Assembly (NCBI GenBank): GCA_030522415.1 | Contig: CM060118.1 | Span: forward strand, 24,315,151-24,379,150 | DNA: 64,000 nt | From: Channallabes apus | Taxonomy: Eukaryota > Chordata > Actinopteri > Siluriformes > Clariidae | Direction of reading: 5' to 3' | Shown: positions 1-12,088 of the stretch, piece after piece | Position numbering within the stretch: the stretch's first letter is position 1 | Layout: each line of letters opens with the position of its first letter | Made by a program: the position numbers and the translations under genes | The notes under the pieces: model-generated | Databases searched by the model: none | What the model was told of the DNA's origin: nothing | The model's input: the letters and a program-made list of their open reading frames with translations, nothing else

Positions 1-1241
1 TCAAACCGTGTCTCATGACCTCATGACGCAGCATTTTCACGGACTGAATCACATGCAGTGGAGATTCTCAAAGAAAACTCCTTTAAACCAGGTAAGAAAG
101 CAAACTCATGTCATTTCTATGTTAAATGTATCTCTTCTATGAGCAAATTCATGATTTATGTCAGGAACAACTACTTTGTAGATTGAGTTTTGTGTCCGTG
201 TTTGCTACTGTAGCTAAAACCACCTATATTACCTGCATTAGCATTAGCTAACTAACGTGGTGATTTTCAAAAACACCGGAGTTTATACAGTAAGTCAGCG
301 GCGCCGAAGAAAATAATTATATTTAAGTACCGTTGGTTAACGATGTAAAAATTAATAGGAAAGTGACGTAAACATAGAACAAGCTAATTTGGAGTGAGTG
401 CTGTTTGTAGTGTACTGTTTTCTATACTTTATACACACTGTAATTAAGATTTGCTAACATAAGAACTTGAGCCAGTCCAATTTTTGTTTTTACCTTTTTT
501 TTTTTTTTTTTTAAAGATCAGTAATGAGTTTCTGAGAATTATATCTGCTCCACTTCAAGCAAGATTACTGGTTTCCTTGGACAAGCAACACTACAAACTA
601 ATTGAGATCATCAGAAACTAGGGAGGAACCCGTCAGAGAGAGAAGACCAGAGATATAATCTTCATCTTCAAGTTCTTGATCTGGTATGTATGGTACGGTT
701 CAGGACCAGGGAGGGAGCCGGAGACAGCAGAACAAAGAGATGATATTGCCAGCACCAGCACAGGGAGCACAGTTTTTAGTTTAGATCTCATGTTTACATT
801 TTATTGTATGTGAATGGCTTGACTGTAAACAACAAACAATGCAATAAATGTATAAAAAATATATACTGTATATATTTATTGTCTCTTTCCAGGACCAGGC
901 ATATCGTTCAATTATTTTTTGGCCAAATAGGCAGTCGTAACAAGAGGTGAGGGCGCGCGCGTCATCACATGTGCTTACCCGACTCTGCGTTCACCGTAAA
1001 CTTCAATATACATTTGTTTATTTGTATATGTATGTTATTAATTGTACTTTTTTAGAGATTGTATGTGCGTGCACGGAGAGTATGTGTTGATAAGTTTATG
1101 TGGATAAGTTGATAAGTGTATCAGAAAGCATTAAAATGTTCATTTGAATTAAAATGACACACACACGTCTGTGTATACAGTACATCAATTACATATATAT
1201 CAATTTCATTAGTTCGTTCATTCTATTTGAAGCTTCGGATG

Positions 1242-1954
1242 TTTTTTTTTTTTTGGTTTGGTTAGATTAGTTCTGAACTCGCTTCCTTGAAACTATCGCT
1301 AAAACAATGACACACACACATAGACACACACACACACACACAGAGACACACACACTCCCCTGAGCCCTCGGGAAACATCCAATCACCGTCGGTATACAAA
1401 TGAGTCAAGACGCAGCCTAACGTGGTGTCGTGTCGGATTTCAGTGGTCACGGAGTGGGAAGACTTTGAAGAAGCTGCAGTGACAGTGAACAGCTGAACAA
1501 CTTCACTTTTCCGTTTACCTCTGAGGAAAAAAAGCTGTATTTTGTTTGTTTATATTTTTATAGTAGTATAAGTTATAGTTTGGTCTGTACTGTTGTTCGC
1601 ACCCTTGTAGAGAATAAATAAATGAATAACACCTTCATATCCCCTCTCAAGAGTGTCATAGTCCATTGTTAGTTTTAATGATCTGGCTGAAACTAATTAT
1701 CACTACATAAGTACCCTAACACCATTGATCATGAGTCTCAGCTGAACCTAATTCTATACTTGTAACAGAAAATGTAGATGCAGATTCCAAATGTGTATTT
1801 ATATAATAGATAGATAGATGTGTGTGTGTGTGTGTGTGTGTGTGTAGGCTCTACGCAGGGGCAAGAGAGGGCAGCGCACCCTTAAATGTCTGCACATGTT
1901 AATATATTCCTAAAATGTATATATTACAAGTTGATGAACTGATCTGCGGTAGCG
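1242..1954. repeat. direct duplicated block, copy 1
   Basis: This non-coding block recurs almost unchanged at 4400-5518. Both copies share a T-run followed by GGTTTGGTTAGATTAG, a CA-rich tract, CCCCTGAGCCCTCGGGAAAC, and then several hundred bases ending in GATCTGCGGTAGCG. No coding capacity is seen apart from meaningless CA/TG frames. It could be part of an unrecognised mobile element or a local duplication. Confidence 0.8.
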
Positions 1955-3241
1955 ATGACGTCACAGTCCGACAGCTTTAGAATGATGTTTGATCAGGTCT
2001 ACTGTATATTCTGAACATAGAACTGCAAAATGTCTGATACAGTACTTTGGGGGAAACAAAGACTTAAACTGTTAAGTAATAACATTATTAATAACAAATA
2101 TGTAATAGTTTTGATATTTGAAAATTTTTTATTTTAATGTAAAAGGACTATAGATAGAGACTTATAAGCAGCTGGTGTATCCGGGTTGTTTAATGAACTT
2201 TAAGCAAAAAGACAACATGTATTCATCTGTTTTATATAAATTACTGTTTTAACTTTGACTAGTTTTGGAAGAATAAATTGAATTGTTAAAGTCATGTTTT
2301 GCGTGTTTTAATTTTGGGGGATTGTTTGGGTATTTAAAAATTGTTTAGTTGAACCAACAACTTCAATGGGCAAAAAATGGGACACAACTTTGTTTTAAAT
2401 AGTCAAAGAGTTGGGCTGAAAATAATAATAATTATTATTGATCATAGAAACAAATGAAACCAGTTAAACACTTGATTATATGTATTTGTGTTTGTGATTG
2501 TGACCCATGATAATTTTTTCTCAGTATAAATAAATGTTTTGGGTTTTAAGAACTCCAAAAGAGCAACGACAAACTTGGTATTCTTCCACCTTCCACTCCT
2601 GGTGTTAATTGCTCTGTGTGTGCGTGTGTGTTTTTGGCGGGGGGATGGGTGTGTGTGTGTTTTCGGCTGTTCAGCAGTTCTAAACACAAGCACAGTTTTT
2701 GTCCTTAACTAAAATACTTCAATACGTTAATAATGAATTTATTTTGTTGAATAAGGTAATAAGCGATATTTAAACCAAACCAGTAAGTTAAGTAAGTGTT
2801 CCATACATTAAAGTACTGTGTATAACCAAGTGCCCTAGCAAACACAGTTACAGTACAGTTTACAGTACAAACAGAGTGTGTGCGCTGGGGGGATTGGAAG
2901 GTGAGTGAGAATACTCATTTACAAGACAAAAGACGGTCAGAGGCAGGGCCGTTCTAGACCAGACAACACGGGGTGGGGGGAGGGGCGCATCATGTTCAAG
3001 CACTGTTTTTACCTCGCCTTACTGTATAGTAACAGTATTGTATTTGCTGAATTGTGTTGAGGCACGCAAACCCCCAGACCACAATAAGGTGGCAATCCCT
3101 CAGGGGGAAACTAAAAAATAAATATATATATATATATAATTATATAATAAAATATCCTTAATCCAGATTTTATCAATGACATAACATTTATCTAAGCTGG
3201 ATGGTCTAATTCTCAAAACCGTTTAACCTAAAGAAAAACAT

Positions 3242-3320
3242 AACACACTATAACTAGAATATTTACAAAACTGAAAGGTTGTCTTATGAATAATAAAAAA
3301 TAGAAACTAAATTAAAACAG
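3242..3320. repeat. short direct repeat, partner at 6345-6415
   Basis: The segment beginning ACACACTATAACTAGAATAT and running through CTGAAAGGTTGTCTTATGAA recurs with few changes at 6345-6415. The spacing of about 3.1 kb is similar to that of the block pair 1242/4400, so a larger region was probably duplicated and then diverged. Confidence 0.75.
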
Positions 3321-3786
3321 ATGGGCTGTTGAACAGATCATAATATGTTTTATGTTTTCTGATTATAAATGATATATGGGTTGATTTTAGAAAGGCTAAA
3401 TCAAATAGCTAGTTTTGGTAATGTCAGTCCAGTAACTATACTATGTAAAAGTAATTATAATATGAATTAATTAAGGGCAGGACCTAACCTAATGTTAATA
3501 ATTTACACCATGATAACATTAGTATTCATGTTTTTGTATTTTTGTATTAACATTTTAAATGTTCAAATGAACGTTTCAGAGTATATAATTTGTCGTGTCA
3601 TCTGTGATTGAGACCCATGAGTTAAATTGAAATATTTTTTATAGGTAGTAAGCCAAGTTTTAGTAACCTGCTTTAGTAATGGGCTCTAAAAGACAATGGA
3701 ACATTACAGAACGTGCGAGTTGACGCCCATGCACAGATTAAAATGTTCATTTGAATTAAAATGACACACGCATGTCTGTGTGTGTG

Positions 3787-3815
3787 TATATATATATATA
3801 TGTAATATATATATG

Positions 3816-3868
<53 letters not shown>
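3787..3868. repeat. (TA)n microsatellite
   Basis: An alternating TA tract with two TGTAA interruptions. It is a simple repeat and likely unstable. Confidence 0.95.
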
Positions 3869-3869
<1 letters not shown>

Positions 3870-4399
3870 CTGCTGGGTAAATATAGGACTAACTAAATGC
3901 TGGGTTAATTTAACCCAGCAAGATGGGTTAAATATTCAATCCAAATGCTAGGTCATATTTAACTATAATGCTGGGTTAATTCTACCACATAAATGGTTCA
4001 AATGTTCTACCCATATGTTTGGGGTTTGTTGGTTCATTTTAACTGGAATGTTGGGTTAATTCTACCTCACAAATAGATTATTATTATTTTCATGTTTTAC
4101 AGTGAATCTGTAAAAAAAACACCCATGTCTATTAAACAGTTAAATTATTTTGATATACTTGCCTATTACAAAAAAACATACATATATGCAATAAACACCA
4201 TCCTATTACATGTTCTTAGAAAAAAAATATTTATTTTTCAAAAGCACAAGAACAGATAATCAACAGCGACATCATTACTATACTATCATTGATAAGGGCG
4301 GGATGGAGTAATTGCACAAATAGACTGAGGCAGCTTCTACAGAGCAGGATCTCTCTGTGACTTCAGATATCTTTTCTGAAGAACAAAACTATCCAGCTA

Positions 4400-5518
4400 T
4401 TTTTTTTTTGGTTTGGTTAGATTAGTTCTGAACTCGCTTCCGTGAAACTATCGCTAAAACAATGTACTGAGCCCTCCTGAGGATATAAAGCTTTATTATT
4501 GTGTTTGAATAAATATTCAGATCTACCACAGCAGGTAATAAACTATGGTGTGTCATAAGCGAAGCAAACACCACGATTATGCCTCGTTTCGTTCGACGGG
4601 AACGTGGTTCACTTGGCCGCGGTGTATTTTAAACCTGTGGAATGTTTCACTGTTTATGCTCACATAAGAGGAACAAAAGCTCAATGAGGACTAAACCAAT
4701 GACTTCGGTAACTCCACTGAGTGTAACATCTGCATAGTGACACTGAACATCTTCACTTTTCCGTTTACCTCTGAAAAAAAAGCTGTATTTTGTTTGTTTA
4801 TATTTAGAGTTTTTATAACAGTAGAACAAGTACCCGCGCGGACGCACACACATAGACACACACACACACAGACACACACACATAGACACACACACACACA
4901 CACACAGACACACACACTCCCCTGAGCCCTCGGGAAACATCCAATCACCGTCGGTATACAAATGAGTCAAGACGTAGCCTAACGTGGTGTCGTGTCGGAT
5001 TTCAGTGGTCACGGAGTGGGAAGACTTTGAAGAAGCTGCAGTGACAGCTGAACAACTTCACTTTTCCGTTTACCTCTGAGGAAAAAAAGCTGTATTTTGT
5101 TTGTTTATATCTAGAATTTTTATAGTAGTAAGAGAGAGTTATAGTTTGGTCTGTACTGTTGTTCGCACCCTTGTAGAGAATAAATAAATGAATAACACCT
5201 TCATATCCCCTCTCAAGAGTGTCATAGTCCATTGTTAGTTTTAATGATCTGGCTGAAACTAATTATCACTACATAAGTACCCTAACACCATTGATCATGA
5301 GTCTCAGCTGAACCTAATTCTATACTTGTAACAGAAAATGTAGATGCAGATTCCAAATGTGTATTTATATAATAGATAGATAGATAGATAGATGTGTGTG
5401 TGTGTGTGTAGGCTCTACGCAGGGGCAAGAGAGGGCAGCGCACCCTTAAATGTCTGCACATGTTAATATATTCCTAAAATGTATATATTACAAGTTGATA
5501 AACTGATCTGCGGTAGCG
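4400..5518. repeat. direct duplicated block, copy 2, with internal insertion
   Basis: This is the second copy of the block at 1242-1954. It is interrupted after the first roughly 60 bp by about 380 bp of extra sequence. That extra sequence contains another partial copy of the motif CTTCACTTTTCCGTTTACCT, so the motif occurs near 1503, 4751 and 5058. A short degraded third copy of the CCTTGAGCCC...GGTCACGG part lies at 5600-5660. Confidence 0.8.
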
Positions 5519-5568
5519 GAAAAATCCGCTGAAATAGGACAGGCACACTAACCCGCACACACACACAT

Positions 5569-5600
<32 letters not shown>

Positions 5601-5918
5601 CTCCCTTGAGCCCTGCGTCTGTCGGATTTCAGCGGTCACGGAAAGACTTTGAAGCAGTTTATATATGAATCTAAGCTTGAACTTATCAGCATTGTAAATA
5701 TATAATACTTTTCAAATAAAATCGCTATTACTTTGACCCTGAAGTTTAGTTTAGCACACAAAAAAAACAGAAAAGTCATTTCTGGTAAATCAACGGAATG
5801 TGTAGTTTATTTACAGTAATTCATTAAAAAATGAATATACATTGTACAGTACACGGTAAACACGGGAAAGATTACAAAATGAAAAAACAAACAGTGTCTA
5901 CTTTATAAACAGCTTAGT

Positions 5919-6212
5919 ATGTGCGTCGAGATGCTGAAATCCCTTGCATGTTTTTGCTTCCAAGTGGAGAGATATTTGACCGATAGCCTAGAACAAAAGA
6001 TCTATAGGTGTGATCACAACCCCCTCCGACCGACCGTGCCATCAATCACTGGCCACCTCAGAAGTTCCCTCCAATGTATGGCTGCAATACTTGTTTTGCA
6101 AGTATTTTTAACACCATTCAAAGGCTTCAAAGGGGCAGTTATCGGCTATGACACGTTGAAGGAGAACTTAATAGTTCTCAAAAATAGTGTAAATGTCTGC
6201 AACAATCACTAA
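5919..6212 (+). other. unassigned 97-codon open frame
   Basis: A short open frame with non-repetitive composition, including residues VERYLTDSLEQKIYRCDHNP. It has no introns and no recognisable domain. It lies just beyond duplicated block copy 2. I do not recognise the product. It may be a worn fragment of a transposon protein or chance. No promoter or polyadenylation context supports a gene. Confidence 0.12.
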
Positions 6213-6344
6213 CCATTAAAATGTTTTTTTTTTGTAATTAAACACGAAAATATTAATTATATTTCCATATATATACATACACACACACACACACACACAC
6301 AAGGGCGTAGGTTTGCTACCTATGACTCCAACTAATAATAATAA

Positions 6345-6415
6345 CACACTATAACTAGAATATTTACAAAACTGAAAGGTTTTCTTATGAATAATAAAAA
6401 AAACATTATAACTCA
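6345..6415. repeat. short direct repeat, partner at 3242-3320
   Basis: Second copy of the ACACACTATAACTAGAATAT segment, ending in an A-run. See the partner entry at 3242. Confidence 0.75.
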
Positions 6416-8121
6416 AAAAGATCATATTATGTTTATATATATATATTTTATAGTAACTGAACAGCTCTCTTCTCTCCAATCCACTCATACACCAGTCTCC
6501 TATTTCTCTGTGCGCGCGCTGCAGCCTGTGAATGAATACACGCAGCGGAGGTTTTACATATTTAAAACGTAAAAAGGTGTCTCCATCATAAATAGCCCTG
6601 AATTAACTAATATATATATATATATATACATACACACACACACATGTTTTGTGAGATTTTCCCTTACTTGGTTTTATCAATTTATATTACTCCCTATAAT
6701 AATGTAAACATTGCTAATTTATGTTTTGGAAAGAAACTTAAGTAATTATTTCATCTATATCTTTCATAAATCACACAACTAAAATATAATTAAACAGTTT
6801 ATTCACCAACATTACCAAATATTTGTGACATTCACAGTCTAGATCCAAGTTGTCTTTTTAATAAAAGTGCATTCAGCTAAAATTTGCATCCATAGAAAAA
6901 AACTGCACGGCACCAGGGCCTGAAATACTTGTTTTAAACAAAATTGTGTAAAATAATAAATAAATAAAATACAGCATTCATTTAGAAATAAAATGCAGCA
7001 GAAAATACTTTAAACAAACTGTAGAATAAACGTTAAAACGTAATAGCCCTCTGAAGCAGTGAAGTTGCAACTTTCAAATCAGCACTCTGGACTTGTGCAC
7101 TTAAAAGTATGCCATTGAAACCTTAATGCATGAAAACATTTTAAGCTGAACATGTAAACACAACATGTAAACACTTGTAGTCAAGCCAAATCAAATGTTT
7201 TAAGATGATAACTTCATCTTTAAAGCTTGCACTTTTGGTGATAGCTTAATCCCATCAAGTTCTAGAAGAACTTTCTGAAAATAGCCTCTCCTTCAAGGAT
7301 TATGGATACACCAACCGGTTCTTCCCCTTCAACAGCACGGACGACAAGGATTTTAAGAAGGTGTCACTTCGTCTGTCCCCCTGCATAAAATTTACAAGAA
7401 AATAAATCATTTATTTTGAGAAGCAAAAAAATCTGAATTGCTTCAACCTGTGCTGACTTCATTGAGAAAAAAATAATAATAAAAATAAATGATAATAAAA
7501 AAATGACCATCACTTCATATACTTCATATTGTTAAACTTGGGTTAAATTGCTTTATCTTGCATCAGTAAAACATGGCATGAGATGGCTTTACAGTGTCAG
7601 GAAATCCTATGATGAATGCTGAGTTTGTATTTAAAGGGTTAGTCCAAACATGAAAATTCGTTCAATAATTACTCATTTATATATACATTTGCATTTATAT
7701 GCTTCTGTCCAATACAACAAACACTATATTCAAGGTATTAATAAATTGTATAATTAATAAGAAAACAATGCTTTACCAGGCAATCATCAAAGAGATCCTC
7801 TTCAGATTCACGTCTCATCTTTACACTTTGTTTCTGTGAAAATATTTACATTGTATCATTACATAATCTTTTATTCGTACAACTACATTCAGGCATTTCT
7901 TCATCTTTTGTAAGTTTGCCTTTATCCAAAGCAAATTACAAAAGAGGAAGGCGTCAAGCAGTGCTACTAACACAAAGTTTCTGACACCGTTAGAAAATAC
8001 AAGATAGAACAGTGAGGGATTAAGGAAAAAGTGAGAAGCAAGAATCATGTGTGCAAAGATTAAGCATGTAGGGTCACAGGATGACTCGACTTATTTTTAT
8101 TGTCTGCAATGCGATTTAGAC

Positions 8122-9116
8122 AAATTAGAACTGCGGTAAAGCCAGCCGCGGTTCAGAAGAACACGGTCAAGCCAGCCGCGATTGATTTTAGTGTGCGCAC
8201 ATATTACAGTGGTTACGGTAGTTTCAGGACCGACACAGAGACAACGCGCTTTCAGAGCGCTTTTCATTTAGACGCCCAGGACTGAGAGATAATACAACAT
8301 GCTCGTCAATTTTTACTTGCTTATTTATTTGCATTTCTGCTTTAATATCCGTGTTATTTATTGGTGACTTTGACGGTTGTCTGTTACAATATTTTTCTTA
8401 AATATTCACCATTCAAATAATTGTTTTATGTAGATAAGTTACAGCAGAATTCGTAGAAAACAGACAAAATAATGTATTTAGTCTTTCTAAATACCAGAAT
8501 TGATTTTTATTTTGTTTTACTGTTCAAAAGTAGCAGTTATTCTTCAATGAATGTTTTCTATAATGAGGATTAACGTCTGCTTTGGAAGAGAGGTCAAATA
8601 AACAAATGTTCACAATGGGGAAAAAAAGTTAAATAAAATGCCTTTATTTCACTTCAGAGACCTATGAAAAAATAAATTCTAGTAAGTATAAAACGCCATG
8701 GTCAGTTTTTATCCCATATAATGTACACACATTATATGATAATAAAAAAAAAGTAGAAAAAAACAATGATCAGTTCTTATTCAGGACGTCCCATACTATA
8801 TACACACCACATATGAAACTATTTTACTGCAGCATTTTTCAGATATGGGGCATTATTACACTTTAAAGGGGTATAAAGACCCCATTTCTAATAAGTAGAA
8901 AAAAACAATGATCAGTTCTTATTCAGGACGTCCCATACTATATACACACCACATATGAAACTATTTTACTGCAGCATTTTTCAGATATGGGGCATTCTCT
9001 CTGTGTTGTTCATGAAACTACCGTAATCGCTGTAATATGCGCGCGCACTAAAATCAATCGCGGCTGGCTTGACCGTGTTTTTCTGAACCGCGGCTGGCTT
9101 TACCGCAGTAAATTAG
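8122..9116. mobile_element. inverted-repeat (TIR-like) element, non-autonomous
   Basis: The arms 8122-8241 and about 8998-9116 are imperfect inverted copies of each other, each about 120 bp. Each arm carries two tandem AAGCCAGCCGCG motifs. The roughly 750-bp interior has no coding capacity and includes an exact 104-bp duplication. The layout suggests a non-autonomous DNA transposon. I could not fix a target-site duplication or outer ends, so the superfamily is unknown. Confidence 0.5.
8751..8996. repeat. exact 104-bp duplication with 142-bp period
   Basis: The sequence 8751-8854 is repeated without change at 8893-8996. Between them lie 38 bp containing TTTAAAGGGGTATAAAG. Identity over the full unit suggests a recent event. 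Confidence 0.9.
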
Positions 9117-9980
9117 AGCTGCTGTCAATACTGTATGAACATATGTACAGGTTCTTTACTCGTAACTCATTAATAAAGTCCGGCTTCAGAAAAAAAACGT
9201 TTATTGCTAGTGCTCTTTTACCATTTAATGCTTTAACACACACGACTCAGTTTGTTCAGAAATGGCATCTAACTGGCGAGGCTTTGTCTGAACACGCCGT
9301 TTTCACTCGGGTTGGGGGAAAGAAACACACATCTCGGTGTATTAATCCGCGCGCTCGGTTCGTTATTATTTTATTTATTTATTTATTTACCACAGGACCC
9401 ATGGGGGCTCCGTAGGTTCAGGTTTTTACACGAAAACGGTGTTTTGTGAATCTCCACACTATTAAAAACTGAAATTGCTAATTGTACGTCCTGAGATTAA
9501 GATGAACATTAATTGGGAGTCATGAAAGCGAGAATCACATCCAAAAAAGAAAGCTAAACTTACCTCGAACACGACAAAATCCAGCTGCAGCCACACCGTG
9601 TTGTAACCTCCGTGATGATCCACAACCGACTGATACACAGCGCCGGCACAGCGACTCCAAACACGCATGCGCAGTTTAATTTGCACACATTTTCGGCTTC
9701 AGTAGACACACAATACTTCAGACTGAAACACGACTGCCCCCTACAGGTAATGAAGGGCATGTTCACAGCTTCCCGCACGCAGCCGGGCAAAGCCGCGGCA
9801 AGTCACGGGATCCCTTTTCTCGAAACGCAGGTTTTTAATGGCGACATCTGTAAATGTCCGCGCCTTTGCCAGTTCAGAACTCCACGTGGTAGCAGCTTGA
9901 GGATATGCCCCTCGCGCGATCCGCATGGTTACATAAATTAAGTAGAGATTTTGTTTTTGTTATAGTTATAGTTTTCCCCC

Positions 9981-10144
9981 TAGATGGACAAAGGAGGAGA
10001 AAAAAACGGCAGAAAAAATTCAAAAGTTTTGGCTTATAGCGCAAAATATTTGCGTTATATTGCAAAAGTCTTGGGTTATAATGCAAAACATGACTTGTTT
10101 TTTTTCTTCTGCCATTTTTTTTTCTCTTCCTTTGTCCCCTTAGA
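9981..10144. repeat. small inverted repeat enclosing a three-fold ~21-bp repeat
   Basis: Arms 9981-10012 (GGACAAAGGAGGAGAAAAAA) and 10109-10144 are imperfect inverted copies. Between them three units of about 21 bp each end in GCAAAA (at 10046, 10067 and 10087). It looks like a small MITE or a foldback sequence. Origin unknown. Confidence 0.5.
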
Positions 10145-10796
10145 GACTCTGTAGTAGGTTTTCTCAGTTGAATATGAAAAAAAATATCGCTGATTATCAA
10201 TGCGAGAATGAATGGCGCATTGTCCAAGTGCAAGTTGATCTTGTAGCTAAACTATTTACTTTGGGTGAAAGCGCCATCTAGTGATCATTGTGTATCAGCG
10301 ACAGCTTCCCATTCAAAACAAATGACCGGTGAATATGACCGGTGAATCGCGTTAAAAGTATGTGACACTAGCGTGGCATTTCTACTGTTAAGTTAGCTGG
10401 TTGTTTACAGTATGCTTAAATCATTCATAGGCCACTGTCTGGCTTACCAACTAAACAGGTTCCTCTAAAACTGGTACAGGAACTAAACTAAAAATGACAG
10501 CCAAAGAAAAAATGAGAGAAACTTGGTAAAAAAAAAAAAAAGCTCCTTCAGGAAGCCTGGAGAACTAGGGTTAGTTCCCAAGACTACATTTAAATATCCA
10601 GGAAATTCTGGCTCTTTGGAAATAAAATATGAAGAATTGAGGGGTGGGTCAAGACTTTTGCACATTACTATAAACAGTGAATGTCCGCAATGTCAGATTA
10701 CACGGACTAGTACTAACCTTACAAGGTTTGTCTGAAGTGATGAAAATATCATAGCATTCTAAGAAATGTATTAAAGTATAACAGCGAGAGTTTTAC

Positions 10797-10890
10797 CCCT
10801 CCTGGTTGTCCATCAGAGGCCGTCACAATGAGCCGGTACTGATCAGTGGTCTCTCTGTCCAATGCCTTCGCTAACATCAGTAGGCCTATA
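10797..10890 (-). CDS. pcdh15: pcdh15 exon L (EC6, part)
   Basis: This 94-bp exon encodes the middle of cadherin repeat EC6. The first base completes a Thr codon begun in exon K; then come 31 codons that include [12 protein letters not shown] and [15 protein letters not shown] and ASDG are typical cadherin calcium-site motifs. The acceptor is TTCTGTTCAG and the donor is GGG|GTAAAA, leaving phase 0. PCDH15 is the lower part of the hair-cell tip link and binds CDH23. The match to vertebrate PCDH15 is from family knowledge. The next downstream exon is not in the window. Confidence 0.93.
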
Positions 10891-11752
10891 CTGAACAGAA
10901 AGACAGAAATGCACACACAGGTTCACCACAGGTCATATACATCATGATCCTCTGAACAGTACAATTTGTGCCAAGGAGCATGAATACTTTTAAATTAAGA
11001 AGCGCACATTACTAAACATTTATATATATTGCATGTAACATACTTTTTAGCATTTTTTTTATTATCTTCAAACAGAAAAAAAAAGTTGTTAAAGGAATTA
11101 TACCTAACGGGCCTAACATGAGCATTGCACAAGGATATACGTATAAACAATACAATGGGGAGGCATATCCTCAAATATAAGCTTCAGAACGTTAAGAATA
11201 TCTGTCGTAAAATATTTTTAATTTTCTTCTCACCAGTTGATAAAACACAGACTGCTCGGGCAAACAGGTGGTGTTATTTTCCTTTGTTATTTTTCTTGTT
11301 TGAAATTTTCTAATTGCTTTGTTCCTGTGTTATTTTCTTAGAACAACTTGTCAACTTGTCTTAAATGTGTATACAGTAAATAACCTTTTTTTACCATCTA
11401 CTTTAGCAGCAGTTTTTTGGCAGCTGGCTAATCAGAATAAGCTGTATTTTTTTTAACAAGAATTGCATTTATTTATATTATTTTAATATAAATATTAATA
11501 TTACAAAGAGCCTGCTGCATTGGATAATGTAAAACCTGCTCTCAAGCCAAACTGTTGCTTTGTCTGTTCTTTAAATTCTTGTTTGTCTGTCAGCTCCATA
11601 TTCACTCAACATTGGGCCTTATTTATCGAGTTGGACATAAACAGATTTATTTGTAAGATCTTGCAGGCGCATTCAGAAATATATTAATGATTCATGAAAA
11701 ATCCATCTGATATTTATTTAGTAATTTTTCATATAGATTAAACAAAAACAAG

Positions 11753-12088
11753 CGGTGTAGTGGTTAGCACTGTCGCCTTGCACCTCCAGGGTCTGGGTTC
11801 GATTCCCGTCCAGGCTTTGTGTGCATGGAATTTGCATGTTCGCCCCGTGCTTGGTGGGTTTCCTCTGGTTTCCTCCAACAGTCCAAAGATATGCAGGTTA
11901 GGCTAACTGGCGTTCCCAAATTGCCCGTAGTGTGTGAATGAGTGTGTATGTGTGCCCTGCGATGGATTGGCACCCTGTCCGGGGTGTACACCCTGCCTTG
12001 TGCCCTAAGTCTCCTGGCATAGGCTTCAGGCCCCCGCGACCCTGAATACAGGATAAAGCGGTATAGACGATGAGTGAGAGTGAGTGAG
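11753..12088 (+). mobile_element. tRNA-derived SINE-like repeat, family 1, complete copy
   Basis: The left end resembles a pol III internal promoter: an A-box-like GGTGTAGTGGTTAGC followed by a B-box-like GGGTTCGATTCC. The body is the common fish repeat reading TTTGCATGTTC..., TCCAAAGATATGCAGGTTAG and GATGGATTGGCACCCTGTCC, and it ends in GAGTGAGTGAGT units. A perfect 14-bp target duplication (TAAACAAAAACAAG) flanks it at 11739-11752 and 12089-12102, so this is a genuine retroposition. Confidence 0.85.

Larger units (their letters stand above)
1..10796 (-). other. pcdh15 intron downstream of exon L (incomplete)
   Basis: This stretch lies 3' of the last pcdh15 exon in the window. The expected next exon (end of EC6, with a DVNDNAP-type calcium motif) was not seen on the minus strand, so it probably lies outside. 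The content is AT-rich non-coding DNA with long duplicated blocks, CA/TG and TA microsatellites, an inverted-repeat element and a CpG-rich patch near 9560-9930. Between the listed repeats I see nothing interpretable. Confidence 0.6.

Noticed and set aside
8751..8996. A CRISPR-like array
   Set aside because: Only two long copies and a eukaryotic context; it is a simple duplication.
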